This document shows positions 1-8,404 of a stretch of DNA of 64,000 nucleotides, one piece after another. The notes beneath the pieces were generated by a model that ran no database searches, was not told where the DNA came from, and saw only the letters and a list, made by a program, of their open reading frames with translations. Numbering within the stretch: position 1 is the stretch's first letter; each line of letters begins with the position of its first letter. Made by a program: the position numbers and the translations under genes. The DNA is from Aromatoleum anaerobium (GTDB lineage: Bacteria > Pseudomonadota > Gammaproteobacteria > Burkholderiales > Rhodocyclaceae), in contig NZ_WTVG02000033.1 in the NCBI RefSeq assembly GCF_012910705.2, positions 62,001 through 126,000 of the forward strand, read 5' to 3'.

Positions 1-1
1 T

Positions 2-607
2 CCGCTCGTCGTCGCCGCGCTCGCGCAGTCGCTGGTGTCGGGCATGGCGGAGGCAGGCATGGGCTGCGTCGGCAAGCATTTTCCGGGTCACGGCTATGCC
101 GAAGCGGATTCGCACGTCGAGATCCCGGTCGATGAACGCGAGTTCGAGGCGATCTGGGCCGAGGACATCGCACCGTACCGCCACCGGTTGGGGCGCCAGC
201 TGGCCGGCGTGATGCCCGCGCACGTCCTCTACCCTCGTGTCGATCCGAATCCGGCCGGTTTCTCGCGTTTCTGGCTGCAGGACATCCTGCGCGGGCGCGT
301 CGGCTTTGGCGGCGTGATCTTCAGCGACGACCTGACGATGGAAGGCGCGACGGTCGTCGGCGACATCCTCGCCCGCGCGCGCGCCGCGTTCAGCGCCGGG
401 TGCGACATGGTGCTGGTGTGCAACCGGCCTGACCTCGCGGTCGACCTGCTCGACCGCTGGGCGCCCGACATCGCTGCGGAAAGCCGGGCGCGCATCGAGG
501 CGTTGCGCTCGCGTCCGCACGCTGCCGATCCGTTCGCGCTGGAACTGCATCCCGTCTATCGGCAGGCGCGTGACGTCGTCGCCGGCCTCGTCGAGGACGC
601 GGCCTAG
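2..607 (+). CDS. nagZ: Beta-N-acetylhexosaminidase NagZ, 3' part
   Basis: The frame is open from base 2, so the 5' end of the gene lies outside the window; about 201 C-terminal residues are visible. NagZ is a cytoplasmic family 3 glycosidase that removes GlcNAc from anhydro-muropeptides during cell-wall recycling. The family signature KHFPGHG is present, followed by the D-S-H of the flexible catalytic loop (DSHVEIPVDE), and the nucleophile aspartate lies in FSDDLTMEG. uvrC starts 24 bases downstream on the same strand, so the two may be co-transcribed. The family assignment is secure; only the truncation by the window edge limits the entry. Confidence 0.9.
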   Translation, partial: PLVVAALAQSLVSGMAEAGMGCVGKHFPGHGYAEADSHVEIPVDEREFEAIWAEDIAPYRHRLGRQLAGVMPAHVLYPRVDPNPAGFSRFWLQDILRGRVGFGGVIFSDDLTMEGATVVGDILARARAAFSAGCDMVLVCNRPDLAVDLLDRWAPDIAAESRARIEALRSRPHAADPFALELHPVYRQARDVVAGLVEDAA

Positions 608-631
608 ATCGCGCTCGCGGGGGTCTTCACC

Positions 632-2440
632 ATGGCTGCTCCCGGTACACCGTTCGACGCGCGGACCTTCCTCAGGACGGTCCCCGAGGAACCTGGTGTC
701 TATCGCATGATCGGCGCCGACGAGCGGGTCCTCTACGTCGGCAAGGCGAAGAATCTCAAGCGCCGGGTGTCGAGCTATTTCCAGCGCACCCAGCCGAGCC
801 CGCGGATCGCGATGATGGTCGCGCAGATCCTGCGTGTCGACATCACGCCGACGCGCTCCGAGGCTGAAGCGCTGCTGCTCGAGAACAACCTCATCAAGAG
901 TCTCGCGCCGCGCTATAACATCCTGTTTCGCGACGACAAAACCTATCCGTACATCGAACTGTCCGGCGACGGGTTCCCACGTCTTGCTTACCACCGCGGC
1001 GCGTTCACCAAAGGCGCGCGCTATTTCGGCCCGTTCCCGAACGTATGGGCGGTGCGCGAAAGCATCCACCTGCTACAGAAGACGTTCCGCCTGCGCACCT
1101 GCGAAAACCCGGTGTTCCAGAACCGCTCGCGCCCGTGCCTGCTGCACCAGATCAAGCGCTGCAGCGCGCCCTGCGTCGGCCTGATCGACAAGGACGCCTA
1201 CGCCGCCGACGTCAGGCTCGCGGCGCGTTTCCTCGACGGTCGGGCTTCGGAAGTCATCGACGATCTCACGGCCCGCATGCACGCCGCGGCCGAACGCCTG
1301 GCGTTCGAGGAGGCCGCGGCGTGCCGTGACCAGGTGCGCGTCCTGCAGGCGGTGCTCGCGCGCCAGTTCGTCGACAGCCGCAAGGACGAGGATGTCGACA
1401 TCCTCGCCGCAGTCGAGGAGGGCGGCGTGACCTGCGTCAACATCGCCATGGTGCGCGGCGGCCGGCATCTCGGCGACCGCCCGCAGTTCCCGAGTGCAAC
1501 GGCCGGGATTGGCACGCTGGACGCTGCGCTCGCGTTCATCGAGCAGCACTACCGCGAACACGAGCTGCCGGCGAAGCTGCTCGTGAATGTGCCGCTCGCC
1601 CCGGTGAGGGTGCTGATGGACGAGATCCGCGACAAACCCTGCGTGTTGCTCGCGCCGCGTCTGGAGGCTGAAAAAGTGTGGATGGGGATGGCGGAGAACA
1701 ACGCGCGCCTCGCCATCGTCGCCCGCGCGCGCGACACCGGCCGGGCCGAAATGCGCCTCGAAGCCCTGCGCGAGGCGCTCGACCTGGCTGAGGTACCGCG
1801 GCGAATCGAGTGCTTCGACATCAGTCACACGATGGGCGAGGCGACCGTCGCGTCATGCGTCGTGAGCGTCGATGGGGCGATGAAGAACTCTGAATACCGA
1901 CGCTACAACATCACCGGAATCACGCCCGGCGATGATTTCGCCGCCATGCGCCAGGTCCTCGAGCGCCGCTACGGTAAGGTCGCGGCCGGCGACGGCGTGT
2001 GCCCCGACCTGATCCTGATCGACGGCGGCAAGGGGCAGGTCAGTTCGGCACGTTCGGTGCTGGCTGACGTCGGGCTGGAATCGGTTGCGATGGTCGGGGT
2101 GGCCAAAGGCGAGGAGCGCAAGCCCGGCCTGGAGACGCTGGTCTTTCCGGACGGCCGTACGCAGAACCTCGCAATCGATCACCCGGCACTGCACCTGATC
2201 CAGGAAATCCGCGACGAGGCCCACCGCTTCGCAATCACGGGGCACCGCGCCAGGCGGGCGAAAGCGCGTATCGGGTCACGGCTCGAGGACATTCCCGGCA
2301 TCGGTCCGACGCGCCGGCGCAACCTGCTTGCGAGCTTCGGCGGACTCGACGGCGTGCGCGCCGCGACCATCGAGGACCTGTGCCGCGTCGGCGGGGTCAG
2401 CCGAAAGACTGCGGAAGCGATATACAATGCGCTGCATTGA
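632..2440 (+). CDS. uvrC: Excinuclease ABC subunit C
   Basis: UvrC makes the two incisions beside a DNA lesion in nucleotide excision repair together with UvrA and UvrB. The 602-residue length is normal for the family. Visible in order are an N-terminal GIY-YIG nuclease domain (EPGVYRM...LYVGKAKNLKRRV, residues about 17-95), a central UVR segment for UvrB contact (about 205-240), the RNase H-like second nuclease domain (about 250-490, with FDISH and LILIDGGKGQ), and a C-terminal helix-hairpin-helix pair (DIPGIGPTRRRNLL and GVSRKTAEAIY). The ATG at 632 gives the canonical N-terminus although the upstream Shine-Dalgarno is weak. pgsA follows after 32 bases, a common gene pair in proteobacteria. 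Confidence 0.97.
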   Translation: MAAPGTPFDARTFLRTVPEEPGVYRMIGADERVLYVGKAKNLKRRVSSYFQRTQPSPRIAMMVAQILRVDITPTRSEAEALLLENNLIKSLAPRYNILFRDDKTYPYIELSGDGFPRLAYHRGAFTKGARYFGPFPNVWAVRESIHLLQKTFRLRTCENPVFQNRSRPCLLHQIKRCSAPCVGLIDKDAYAADVRLAARFLDGRASEVIDDLTARMHAAAERLAFEEAAACRDQVRVLQAVLARQFVDSRKDEDVDILAAVEEGGVTCVNIAMVRGGRHLGDRPQFPSATAGIGTLDAALAFIEQHYREHELPAKLLVNVPLAPVRVLMDEIRDKPCVLLAPRLEAEKVWMGMAENNARLAIVARARDTGRAEMRLEALREALDLAEVPRRIECFDISHTMGEATVASCVVSVDGAMKNSEYRRYNITGITPGDDFAAMRQVLERRYGKVAAGDGVCPDLILIDGGKGQVSSARSVLADVGLESVAMVGVAKGEERKPGLETLVFPDGRTQNLAIDHPALHLIQEIRDEAHRFAITGHRARRAKARIGSRLEDIPGIGPTRRRNLLASFGGLDGVRAATIEDLCRVGGVSRKTAEAIYNALH

Positions 2441-2472
2441 CGCGCTCCCATCGGCCCGAAGGGCCTCATTCA

Positions 2473-3072
2473 ATGCTATTCAATGTTCCGAATTCGCTGA
2501 CCTGGGCGCGCATTGCGCTGATCCCGCTGTTCGTCGGCGTATTTTATCTTCCCGACAGCTGGCTCGACGCCGAAGAGAAAAACTTCGCCGCAACGGCCAT
2601 TTTCATCGTCGCAGCCGTCACCGACTGGTTCGACGGTTATCTCGCCCGCGCACTCAACCAGACTTCGGCCTTCGGCGCGTTTCTCGATCCGGTTGCGGAC
2701 AAGCTGATGGTTGCGGCGGCGCTGATCCTGCTTGTGCAGCTCGCGCGCGTCGATTCGATCATCGCCGTCGTCATCATTGGCCGGGAGATCACGATTTCGG
2801 CACTTCGCGAATGGATGGCGCGGGTCGGGCAATCGGCCGGGGTTGCGGTCGCTTTTGTCGGGAAGTTGAAAACCGCGGCGCAGATGACGGCCATTCCGCT
2901 GCTGCTCTACAACGCACCGCTGCTGTCGCTGGACCTGAGAGCGATCGGTAACGTCCTGATTTATATTGCGGCAGCCCTCACATTATGGTCGATGGGGTAT
3001 TACCTTCACCGTGCGATGCCGCAACTCGCCCGCTATGATCGAGAGGTTCGAAGCAAAGCGGTTGACAGGTAA
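2473..3072 (+). CDS. pgsA: CDP-diacylglycerol--glycerol-3-phosphate 3-phosphatidyltransferase
   Basis: Inner-membrane enzyme that makes phosphatidylglycerophosphate from CDP-diacylglycerol and glycerol 3-phosphate, the first committed step to phosphatidylglycerol and cardiolipin. The product is 199 residues with several hydrophobic segments. The CDP-alcohol phosphatidyltransferase signature D-G-x2-A-R-x8-G-x3-D-x3-D is visible from DWFDGYLAR to AFLDPVADK. I chose the ATG at 2473 (MLFNVPNSLTWARI), which matches the usual start; an in-frame upstream ATG at 2380 lies inside uvrC and would add 31 unlikely residues. The -35/-10 of the following tRNA cluster overlaps the stop codon. Confidence 0.95.
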   Translation: MLFNVPNSLTWARIALIPLFVGVFYLPDSWLDAEEKNFAATAIFIVAAVTDWFDGYLARALNQTSAFGAFLDPVADKLMVAAALILLVQLARVDSIIAVVIIGREITISALREWMARVGQSAGVAVAFVGKLKTAAQMTAIPLLLYNAPLLSLDLRAIGNVLIYIAAALTLWSMGYYLHRAMPQLARYDREVRSKAVDR

Positions 3073-3089
3073 AAATCCGGACCTATAAT
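3062..3089 (+). promoter_or_regulatory. Promoter of the tRNA-Gly/Cys/Gly cluster
   Basis: A perfect sigma-70 pair is visible: TTGACA at 3062-3067, a 16-base spacer, and TATAAT at 3084-3089. It overlaps the last codons of pgsA. Transcription would start near 3096, a few bases before the first tRNA. No mapping data are available, but consensus hexamers at this position are strong evidence. Confidence 0.85.
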
Positions 3090-3101
3090 GGCGGTCTTTC
3101 A

Positions 3102-3177
3102 GCGGGAATAGCTCAGTTGGTAGAGCGCAACCTTGCCAAGGTTGAGGTCGCGAGTTCGAGACTCGTTTCCCGCTCCA
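3102..3177 (+). tRNA. tRNA-Gly (GCC), copy 1
   Basis: Full cloverleaf with acceptor GCGGGAA/TTCCCGC, anticodon stem CAACC/GGTTG around a TTGCCAA loop (anticodon GCC), T-loop TTCGAGA, and encoded CCA. It is base-for-base identical to the second copy at 3331-3406, with a tRNA-Cys between them. Confidence 0.97.
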
Positions 3178-3247
3178 GAATTTCCGGGAAATCCAATTTG
3201 GATTTCCCTCCCGGTGGAGGCGCATCGGGAAGGCAGGCCAGTAACCT

Positions 3248-3321
3248 GGCGCGATGGCAGAGTGGTTATGCAGCGGCCTGCAAAGCCGTGTACATCGGTT
3301 CGATTCCGGTTCGCGCCTCCA
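3248..3321 (+). tRNA. tRNA-Cys (GCA)
   Basis: Cloverleaf with acceptor GGCGCGA/TCGCGCC, anticodon loop CTGCAAA (anticodon GCA), T-loop TTCGATT and encoded CCA. It lies between the two identical tRNA-Gly genes and is probably processed from the same transcript. Confidence 0.96.
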
Positions 3322-3330
3322 GAAGTACAT

Positions 3331-3406
3331 GCGGGAATAGCTCAGTTGGTAGAGCGCAACCTTGCCAAGGTTGAGGTCGCGAGTTCGAGACTCGTTTCCC
3401 GCTCCA
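3331..3406 (+). tRNA. tRNA-Gly (GCC), copy 2
   Basis: Identical over all 76 bases to the copy at 3102-3177, including CCA. It is followed 6 bases later by the cluster terminator. Confidence 0.97.
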
Positions 3407-3412
3407 GAAATT

Positions 3413-3448
3413 GACAAAAGGAAGGTGCAAGCGCACCTTCCTTTTGTC
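3413..3448 (+). terminator. Terminator of the tRNA cluster
   Basis: A perfect 16-bp stem (3413-3428 with 3433-3448) with the tetraloop AAGC. The stem carries an A-run on its 5' arm and a T-run on its 3' arm, so it could act in either direction. The next gene starts 18 bases downstream, so that gene probably has little read-through from the tRNAs. Confidence 0.85.
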
Positions 3449-3465
3449 GTTTACCGGCTCTGGCC

Positions 3466-4668
3466 ATGTCCGCCTGCCGAAACATTCCATTTTCGTTGCC
3501 GCGCGCTGCGGTCGTGCCCGATTACGGGGCGAACGGCCTCTATGGCCTCGTCGGCGCGATCCGTGACTATCTCGACGGCCAGCACTGGGCGGTGCCCGGC
3601 GAGGAACGCGCCGATCCCGAGCAGGATGAACGGGCGCCGGTGCTGGTGTTCCTGCTCATCGACGGCCTCGGCGACACCTTCCTGCAGCAGTTTGGGACGG
3701 GAAGCGTGCTGCTCGCGCACCGGCGGCGGCGGATGACTTCGGTTTTCCCGAGCACGACAGCGAGCGCGGTAACGACCACGCTCACCGGGCTGGCGCCGGC
3801 CCGGCATGGCTTGACCGGCTGGTTCATTCACGACCGGCGCTTCGGCGGCGTGGTCGCGCCGTTGCCGATGAGGAAACGTTCGGGCGGACTCATTCGCGGC
3901 TCGATGGCGCGAGAGCGGCTCTTCCCGTACCCGAGCCTGTTCCAGAACCGCAGGCGCAAGTCGATTTACGTCAATCCGCGCAGCCTCGCGTATTCGCCAT
4001 ACTCCACGAGGCATGGCCGTGGCGCCGACATCGTCGCGTATCGCGGGCTCCAGGGGATGGTCGCTGCGGTAGCGGCTGCAGCAAGGGCGCTGAAGAGTGC
4101 AGCGGGTGGTTATATCCACGCCTACTATCCTGTGTTCGACGCACTGAGCCATGCGCACGGCTGCGAGTCCGACGAGGCCGTCGCGCAGTTTCGCCACATC
4201 GACGCCGCGTTCGCCGCCTTGCTCGATGAACTGGCCGGAACCGGCGTCGACGTCGTCGCGAGCGCGGATCACGGCTTCATCGATTCGCCTGCGGAGCGCG
4301 TGATCCGCTTCGAACGGTTTCCGGAGGCTGCGGCAATGCTCGCCGGGCCGTTGTTCGGCGAACGTCGGGCTGCGCTATGTGAGCTTCGCCGGGGGGCGGA
4401 GGACGATTTCCGCTCGTTCGTCGAGGCGGAGCTGGGGGGCAAGGCAGTGTTGGTCCGTTCGCCGGAGCTGCTGCGCAGCGGGTTTTTCGGCCCGGGGCCG
4501 CGACACCGGCAGTTGCGCGAACGCCTCGGCAGCCATGCACTGCTGATGGAACCCGGCTGGACGATCACCGACAGCGTGCCCGGCGAACACGCGCACCGGA
4601 TGATCGGCGTGCATGGCGGACTGTCGCCGCAGGAAATGTGGGTGCCGCTGATTCACGCCCGCTGCTGA
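3466..4668 (+). CDS. Alkaline phosphatase superfamily protein (nucleotide pyrophosphatase/phosphodiesterase-like)
   Basis: The 400-residue protein has the metal-binding and catalytic motifs of the alkaline phosphatase superfamily. The first metal-ligand aspartate is in VFLLIDGLGD (about residue 65) and the nucleophile threonine is in FPSTTASAVTTTLTG (about 93-107). Further ligands are the D and H in VFDALSHAHG (about 225), ADHGF (about 267) and the C-terminal HGG (GVHGGLSPQEMWVP). This arrangement is that of nucleotide pyrophosphatase/phosphodiesterase-type members that cleave phosphodiesters or phosphonates; the true substrate cannot be read from the sequence. There is no obvious signal peptide. 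It stands alone between the tRNA terminator and a convergent DUF1178 gene. Confidence 0.8.
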   Translation: MSACRNIPFSLPRAAVVPDYGANGLYGLVGAIRDYLDGQHWAVPGEERADPEQDERAPVLVFLLIDGLGDTFLQQFGTGSVLLAHRRRRMTSVFPSTTASAVTTTLTGLAPARHGLTGWFIHDRRFGGVVAPLPMRKRSGGLIRGSMARERLFPYPSLFQNRRRKSIYVNPRSLAYSPYSTRHGRGADIVAYRGLQGMVAAVAAAARALKSAAGGYIHAYYPVFDALSHAHGCESDEAVAQFRHIDAAFAALLDELAGTGVDVVASADHGFIDSPAERVIRFERFPEAAAMLAGPLFGERRAALCELRRGAEDDFRSFVEAELGGKAVLVRSPELLRSGFFGPGPRHRQLRERLGSHALLMEPGWTITDSVPGEHAHRMIGVHGGLSPQEMWVPLIHARC

Positions 4669-4694
4669 GGGTTGCCTGGAGCGGGCTGTCCGGG

Positions 4695-5138
4695 TCAGTG
4701 CAATTCTTCGTCGTCCGGCGGGACGGGGAGCACCATGATGCCTTCGTCGATGAGTTCCCCGATGTCGTCGTGCGACGCTTTCCCCTTGATGTTGCGCGCT
4801 TCGCTCTCGCCGTAGTGGATGCGGCGGGCTTCCTCGACGAACCGCTCGCCGACGTCCTCCGACTCCTTGCCGAAGCGGCGCAGCATCGCCACGGCCGTGG
4901 CGACCGCGTCCATCTGCCGGGTGGTTGCGGGATGCGACGAGGGGCGCGGTGGCGGAGCGGCGGGCGGAGTCGAGCCGGTGTTGACGTACGGAGCGGTCGG
5001 GCGCCGGCTGATCGAAGCTGAGCCGCAAACGGGACAGACGACCTGTCCGCGCTCACGCTGTGCTTCGAACGCGGCAGCCGAGCCGAACCAGCCTTCGAAC
5101 AGGTGCTCGTGGTCGCAGCAAAGGTTCAGAACGATCAC
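4695..5138 (-). CDS. DUF1178 family protein
   Basis: 147 residues beginning MIVLNLCCDHEHLFEGWFGS, the typical DUF1178 opening, followed by a Cys pair VCPVCGS (about residues 35-41) that probably joins the N-terminal CCDHEH cysteines to bind zinc. A proline-rich linker (residues about 55-70) leads to an acidic C-terminal half. The family is widespread in proteobacteria and has no established function. It is convergent with the phosphatase-like gene, and its start lies 38 bases from a tRNA-Leu on the same strand. Confidence 0.85.
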   Translation of the reverse strand: MIVLNLCCDHEHLFEGWFGSAAAFEAQRERGQVVCPVCGSASISRRPTAPYVNTGSTPPAAPPPRPSSHPATTRQMDAVATAVAMLRRFGKESEDVGERFVEEARRIHYGESEARNIKGKASHDDIGELIDEGIMVLPVPPDDEELH

Positions 5139-5176
5139 CGCAGGAAGTCCTGGAGAAAATCACGCGCAGCGCGCTA

Positions 5177-5263
5177 GCTGGTGCCGGGGACGGGACTTGA
5201 ACCCGTAAGCCCGAAGGCGGCGGATTTTAAGTCCGCTGTGTATACCGATTTCACCACCCCGGC
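5177..5263 (-). tRNA. tRNA-Leu (TAA)
   Basis: Read on the minus strand: acceptor GCCGGGG/CCCCGGC, anticodon loop CTTAAAA with anticodon TAA, a long class II variable arm (CGCCTTCGGGCT region), T-loop TTCAAGT, and encoded CCA. Eighty-seven bases in total. Confidence 0.96.
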
Positions 5264-5342
5264 GCCGATGGGTGGCGCATTCTACCCCGCGGCTGACACC
5301 CCTGCACAACGGCTCCGACTGGGCCTGGCCGCGCAGCCGGCT

Positions 5343-7205
5343 TCAGCGATCATGCGGTTTTTTCTTGCCGGGCTTGAACCCAGTGGAGGAGGGGCGCTTT
5401 TCACTGCTGAAGGATCTCGGGCCGGAGCTTCCTGGACGGGCGGGTTTGCCGCCGGGGTGGGCGGCGTGACGCGGTGCTGCTCCGGGACGAGGGGCTCCCG
5501 GCCGCACGCGGGCCGCGTCGCGCTTCGCTTCCTCGGCGTCGAGCGGGCGGATGTTCAGCTGGTGCTGGCGCACGCGCACCCGGCGCAGGATGTCGAGCAC
5601 GTCATGCGGCAGGCCGCTCGGCAGCTCGACGGTGCTGTAGTCCTCGTAGAGATTGATCTGCCCGATATAGCGGCTTTCGATGCCGGCCTCGTTGGCGATC
5701 GCGCCGACGATGTCCTTTGGCGTTGCCTGCTGGTTGCGGCCGACTTCGATGCGGTAGCGCTGCAGATTGCCCTCGGAAAACTCGCGCCGGCGTTCGAGTA
5801 TTTTCTCGCGGTTTTCGCGCAGCGCGCGCTCGGCGCCCGGTTCACGCTGCGGTTCGGCGAGGCGCGCGATGTCAGGGCCTTTCGACTCCGGCAGTTGCAG
5901 CGGGCGCTCGCGCTGCGCGAGGAAGGCGAGCGCGGCGGCGATGTCGTGGAGTTCGGCTTCGTGGCTCGATTCCATGCCGGCGACGACATCGCGGAAGAAC
6001 GCGAGGTCTTCGGATTCGAGCACTGTGGCGACTTGCTGGCGGAACGCGGCGACTCGCTTGTCGGCGACGGCTTCGCGCGACGGTAGTTGCAGCGCCTCGA
6101 TCGGCTGGCGGGTCGCACGCTCGATGACTTTCAGCATGCGTATCTCGCGCGGCGCGACGAACAGGATCGCGCTGCCGGTGCGGCCCGCGCGTCCGGTGCG
6201 GCCGATGCGATGCACATACGCTTCGGTGTCGTACGGGATGTCGTAGTTGATGACGTGGCTGATGCGCGAGACATCGAGCCCGCGCGCGGCGACGTCGGTC
6301 GCGACGACGATGTCGAGCTGCCCGCCCTTGAGCTGTTCGATGACCCGTTCGCGCAGCTGCTGCGTCATGTCGCCGTTGAGCGCGGCGGCCGAGTAGCCGC
6401 GCGCCTCGAGCTTGTCGGCGAGCTCGGCGGTCGCGGTCTTGGTGCGGACGAAGATGATCGCCGCGTCGAAATCCTCCTCGACTTCGAGGATGCGCGTCAG
6501 CGCGTCGAGCTTGTGCGCGACGCTGATCTGGCAGTAGCGCTGGCGGATCGCCGCGACCGTGGTCGTGCTGGCCTTGATCTTCACTTCGCGCGGGTCGCGC
6601 AGGTAACGGTGCGCGACGCGGCGGATCGCATCGGGCATCGTCGCCGAGAACAGCGCGGTCTGGCGCTCGGCCGGCGTGTGCTGCAGGATCCATTCGACGT
6701 CGTCGATGAACCCCATGCGCAGCATCTCGTCGGCTTCGTCGAGTACCAGCGTCGTCAGGCTGTCGAGATTGAGGCTCTTGCGCTCGATGTGGTCCATGAC
6801 GCGGCCCGGCGTGCCGACGATGACGTGGGCGCCGCGGGCGAGCTGGCGCAGTTGCACGACCATGCTCTGGCCGCCGTACACCGGCAGCACGTGGAAACCG
6901 GGCAGATTCTTGGCATAACGCTGGAAAGCCTCGGCCACCTGGATCGCGAGTTCGCGGGTCGGCGCGAGCACGAGCACCTGCGGATTCTTGATGCTCAGGT
7001 CGAGCCGGTCGAGCAGCGGCAGCGCGAACGCGGCAGTCTTGCCGGTGCCGGTCTGCGCCTCGCCGAGCAGGTCGTGCCCGGCGAGCAGATGCGGGATGCA
7101 GACCGCCTGGATCGGCGACGGCGTTTCATAGCCGATTTCGGACAGCGCGTCGAGCAGCGGTGCACGGAGATCGAGTTGGGCGAAGCTTTCGATGGGGGAA
7201 GTCAT
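5343..7205 (-). CDS. deaD: DEAD-box ATP-dependent RNA helicase
   Basis: RNA helicase that unwinds structured RNA in ribosome assembly and cold adaptation. The 620-residue protein shows all core motifs: Q-motif region near residue 25, QTGTGKT (Walker A), PTRELAIQ, TPGRV, DEADEML, SATMP, and the C-terminal RecA domain with ARGLDVSRISHVINYD and HRIGRTGRAG. After the core comes a DbpA-type RNA-binding domain (VGAIANEAGIESRYIG, about residues 500-570) and a basic Gly/Arg/Pro-rich tail ending in KKKPHDR, which together match the DeaD/CsdA branch. The start was set at MTSPIESF (7205); a longer frame to 7319 adds 38 residues with no family resemblance. Confidence 0.92.
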   Translation of the reverse strand: MTSPIESFAQLDLRAPLLDALSEIGYETPSPIQAVCIPHLLAGHDLLGEAQTGTGKTAAFALPLLDRLDLSIKNPQVLVLAPTRELAIQVAEAFQRYAKNLPGFHVLPVYGGQSMVVQLRQLARGAHVIVGTPGRVMDHIERKSLNLDSLTTLVLDEADEMLRMGFIDDVEWILQHTPAERQTALFSATMPDAIRRVAHRYLRDPREVKIKASTTTVAAIRQRYCQISVAHKLDALTRILEVEEDFDAAIIFVRTKTATAELADKLEARGYSAAALNGDMTQQLRERVIEQLKGGQLDIVVATDVAARGLDVSRISHVINYDIPYDTEAYVHRIGRTGRAGRTGSAILFVAPREIRMLKVIERATRQPIEALQLPSREAVADKRVAAFRQQVATVLESEDLAFFRDVVAGMESSHEAELHDIAAALAFLAQRERPLQLPESKGPDIARLAEPQREPGAERALRENREKILERRREFSEGNLQRYRIEVGRNQQATPKDIVGAIANEAGIESRYIGQINLYEDYSTVELPSGLPHDVLDILRRVRVRQHQLNIRPLDAEEAKRDAARVRPGAPRPGAAPRHAAHPGGKPARPGSSGPRSFSSEKRPSSTGFKPGKKKPHDR

Positions 7206-7315
7206 GGAGGTCTGGTGCGGGCAGCGGAAAGGGAGGAAGCGCCGAGCCGTCGAGAGAAACGGGGCGCTTCGCGAATGAAGCGCATCGTACCGAAATCCCG
7301 CCTCTGCCGCTTGGC

Positions 7316-8404
7316 TCAATCGCGCGCGGGGAGATGCAGCCCAGACCGCACATCACATGGGCGACGGTCGATTTCGCGCGCGAGCCGCCAGACGAGCCGT
7401 GCGGCCAGGCGCGCGGTCCGGCCGTCGGAGTCGAGGGAAGGATTGAGTTCGGCGACGTCGGCGAGGCGAAGCTTGCCGCTCGAAGCGGCAATGCGGATCA
7501 CCGCTTCGACGACGGCCGGCTCGACGCCGATCGTCGCCGGCGCGCTGACGCCGGGCGCGCACCCGCCCGGCAGCGCGTCGAGGCACAGCGTCAGGTAGAG
7601 CCAGTCGATGCCGGCGAGGAAATCGCCCACCGTGTTGACGATCGCATCGAGATCGCGCGCGCCCATTTCCTCGTCGAGGCGAAACGCGACGCCGAGCGCA
7701 CGGGCGCGGTCGAACAACGCGGCCGTGTTCGCCGCTTCGGCAATCCCCAGCACGCAATAGCGGAATTTCCAGCCGCGGACTCTGCAGTCCTCGCCGATCT
7801 GGCGGAACGGCGTGCCCGAATTGCCCGCGGGCGCCGCGCGCAGATCGAAATGGGCGTCGACGTTGAGAATGCCGATACGCGGCGGGTGGGGTTCGCGTGC
7901 AGCATGTGCGGCGAGCCCCTGCCAGGCCGCCCACGCGATCTCGTGGCCGCCGCCGAGGCCGATCGGCACATGCCCGGCGTCGAGCAGCGCCGTGATGCGT
8001 TGAGCGTAGCCGGCCTGCATCGTCTCGAGCGTCTTTTCGCCGGCGTCGGGCGTGCTGGCGCCCACATCGCCCACATCGCCCACATCGCCCACATCGCCCA
8101 CATCGCCCACATCGCCCACATCGCCCGCGTCGTACACATCGCCCGCGTCGTACACCGGCCGCCCTCCGTGCCAGGCCAGGTTCGCGAGCGCGCGGCGCAG
8201 CGCCGCGGGGCCTTCAGCGGCTCCGGGGCGGCCATGGTTGCGCCGCACGCCGAGGTCGCAGGGGAAACCGAGCAGCGCGATGCCGGGGGGCGCCTGCGGC
8301 GGCAGCATCGTGACGCGCTGGTGCCAGCGCAATGCCCGCGGGCCTTCATGCACGTCGATGCGGCCCTGCCACGGCCCCCGATCCTCCTCATCCTTGTGCG
8401 GCAT
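7316..8404 (-). CDS. hutG: Formimidoylglutamase, arginase family
   Basis: Last gene of the hut operon; it hydrolyses N-formimidoyl-L-glutamate to glutamate and formamide. The ureohydrolase metal-binding motifs are present: [16 protein letters not shown] and CLDALPG (the last replaces the usual S-x-D-x-D-x-x-D pattern in the way seen in HutG branches). The 362-residue product is longer than most family members because residues about 83-114 are an in-frame tandem repeat of Gly-Asp-Val, described separately. The start at 8404 (MPHKDEED) overlaps hutI by 17 bases; a later start at MLPPQAPPG (8308) would fit the conserved domain better and cannot be excluded. This is the arginase-type HutG, not the unrelated N-formylglutamate deformylase of pseudomonads. 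Confidence 0.9.
   Translation of the reverse strand: MPHKDEEDRGPWQGRIDVHEGPRALRWHQRVTMLPPQAPPGIALLGFPCDLGVRRNHGRPGAAEGPAALRRALANLAWHGGRPVYDAGDVYDAGDVGDVGDVGDVGDVGDVGDVGASTPDAGEKTLETMQAGYAQRITALLDAGHVPIGLGGGHEIAWAAWQGLAAHAAREPHPPRIGILNVDAHFDLRAAPAGNSGTPFRQIGEDCRVRGWKFRYCVLGIAEAANTAALFDRARALGVAFRLDEEMGARDLDAIVNTVGDFLAGIDWLYLTLCLDALPGGCAPGVSAPATIGVEPAVVEAVIRIAASSGKLRLADVAELNPSLDSDGRTARLAARLVWRLAREIDRRPCDVRSGLHLPARD
8061..8156. repeat. 9-bp tandem repeat inside hutG
   Basis: Seven perfect copies of CCCACATCG run from 8061 to 8123, followed by degenerate units CCCGCGTCG and TACACATCG to about 8156. On the coding strand each unit encodes Gly-Asp-Val, or Tyr/Asp-Ala-Gly-Asp-Val in the degenerate part. 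The unit length keeps the reading frame whatever the copy number. Confidence 0.95.

Noticed and set aside
8061-8156. CRISPR-like array
   Set aside because: Units are 9 bp with no spacers and lie within the hutG coding frame.
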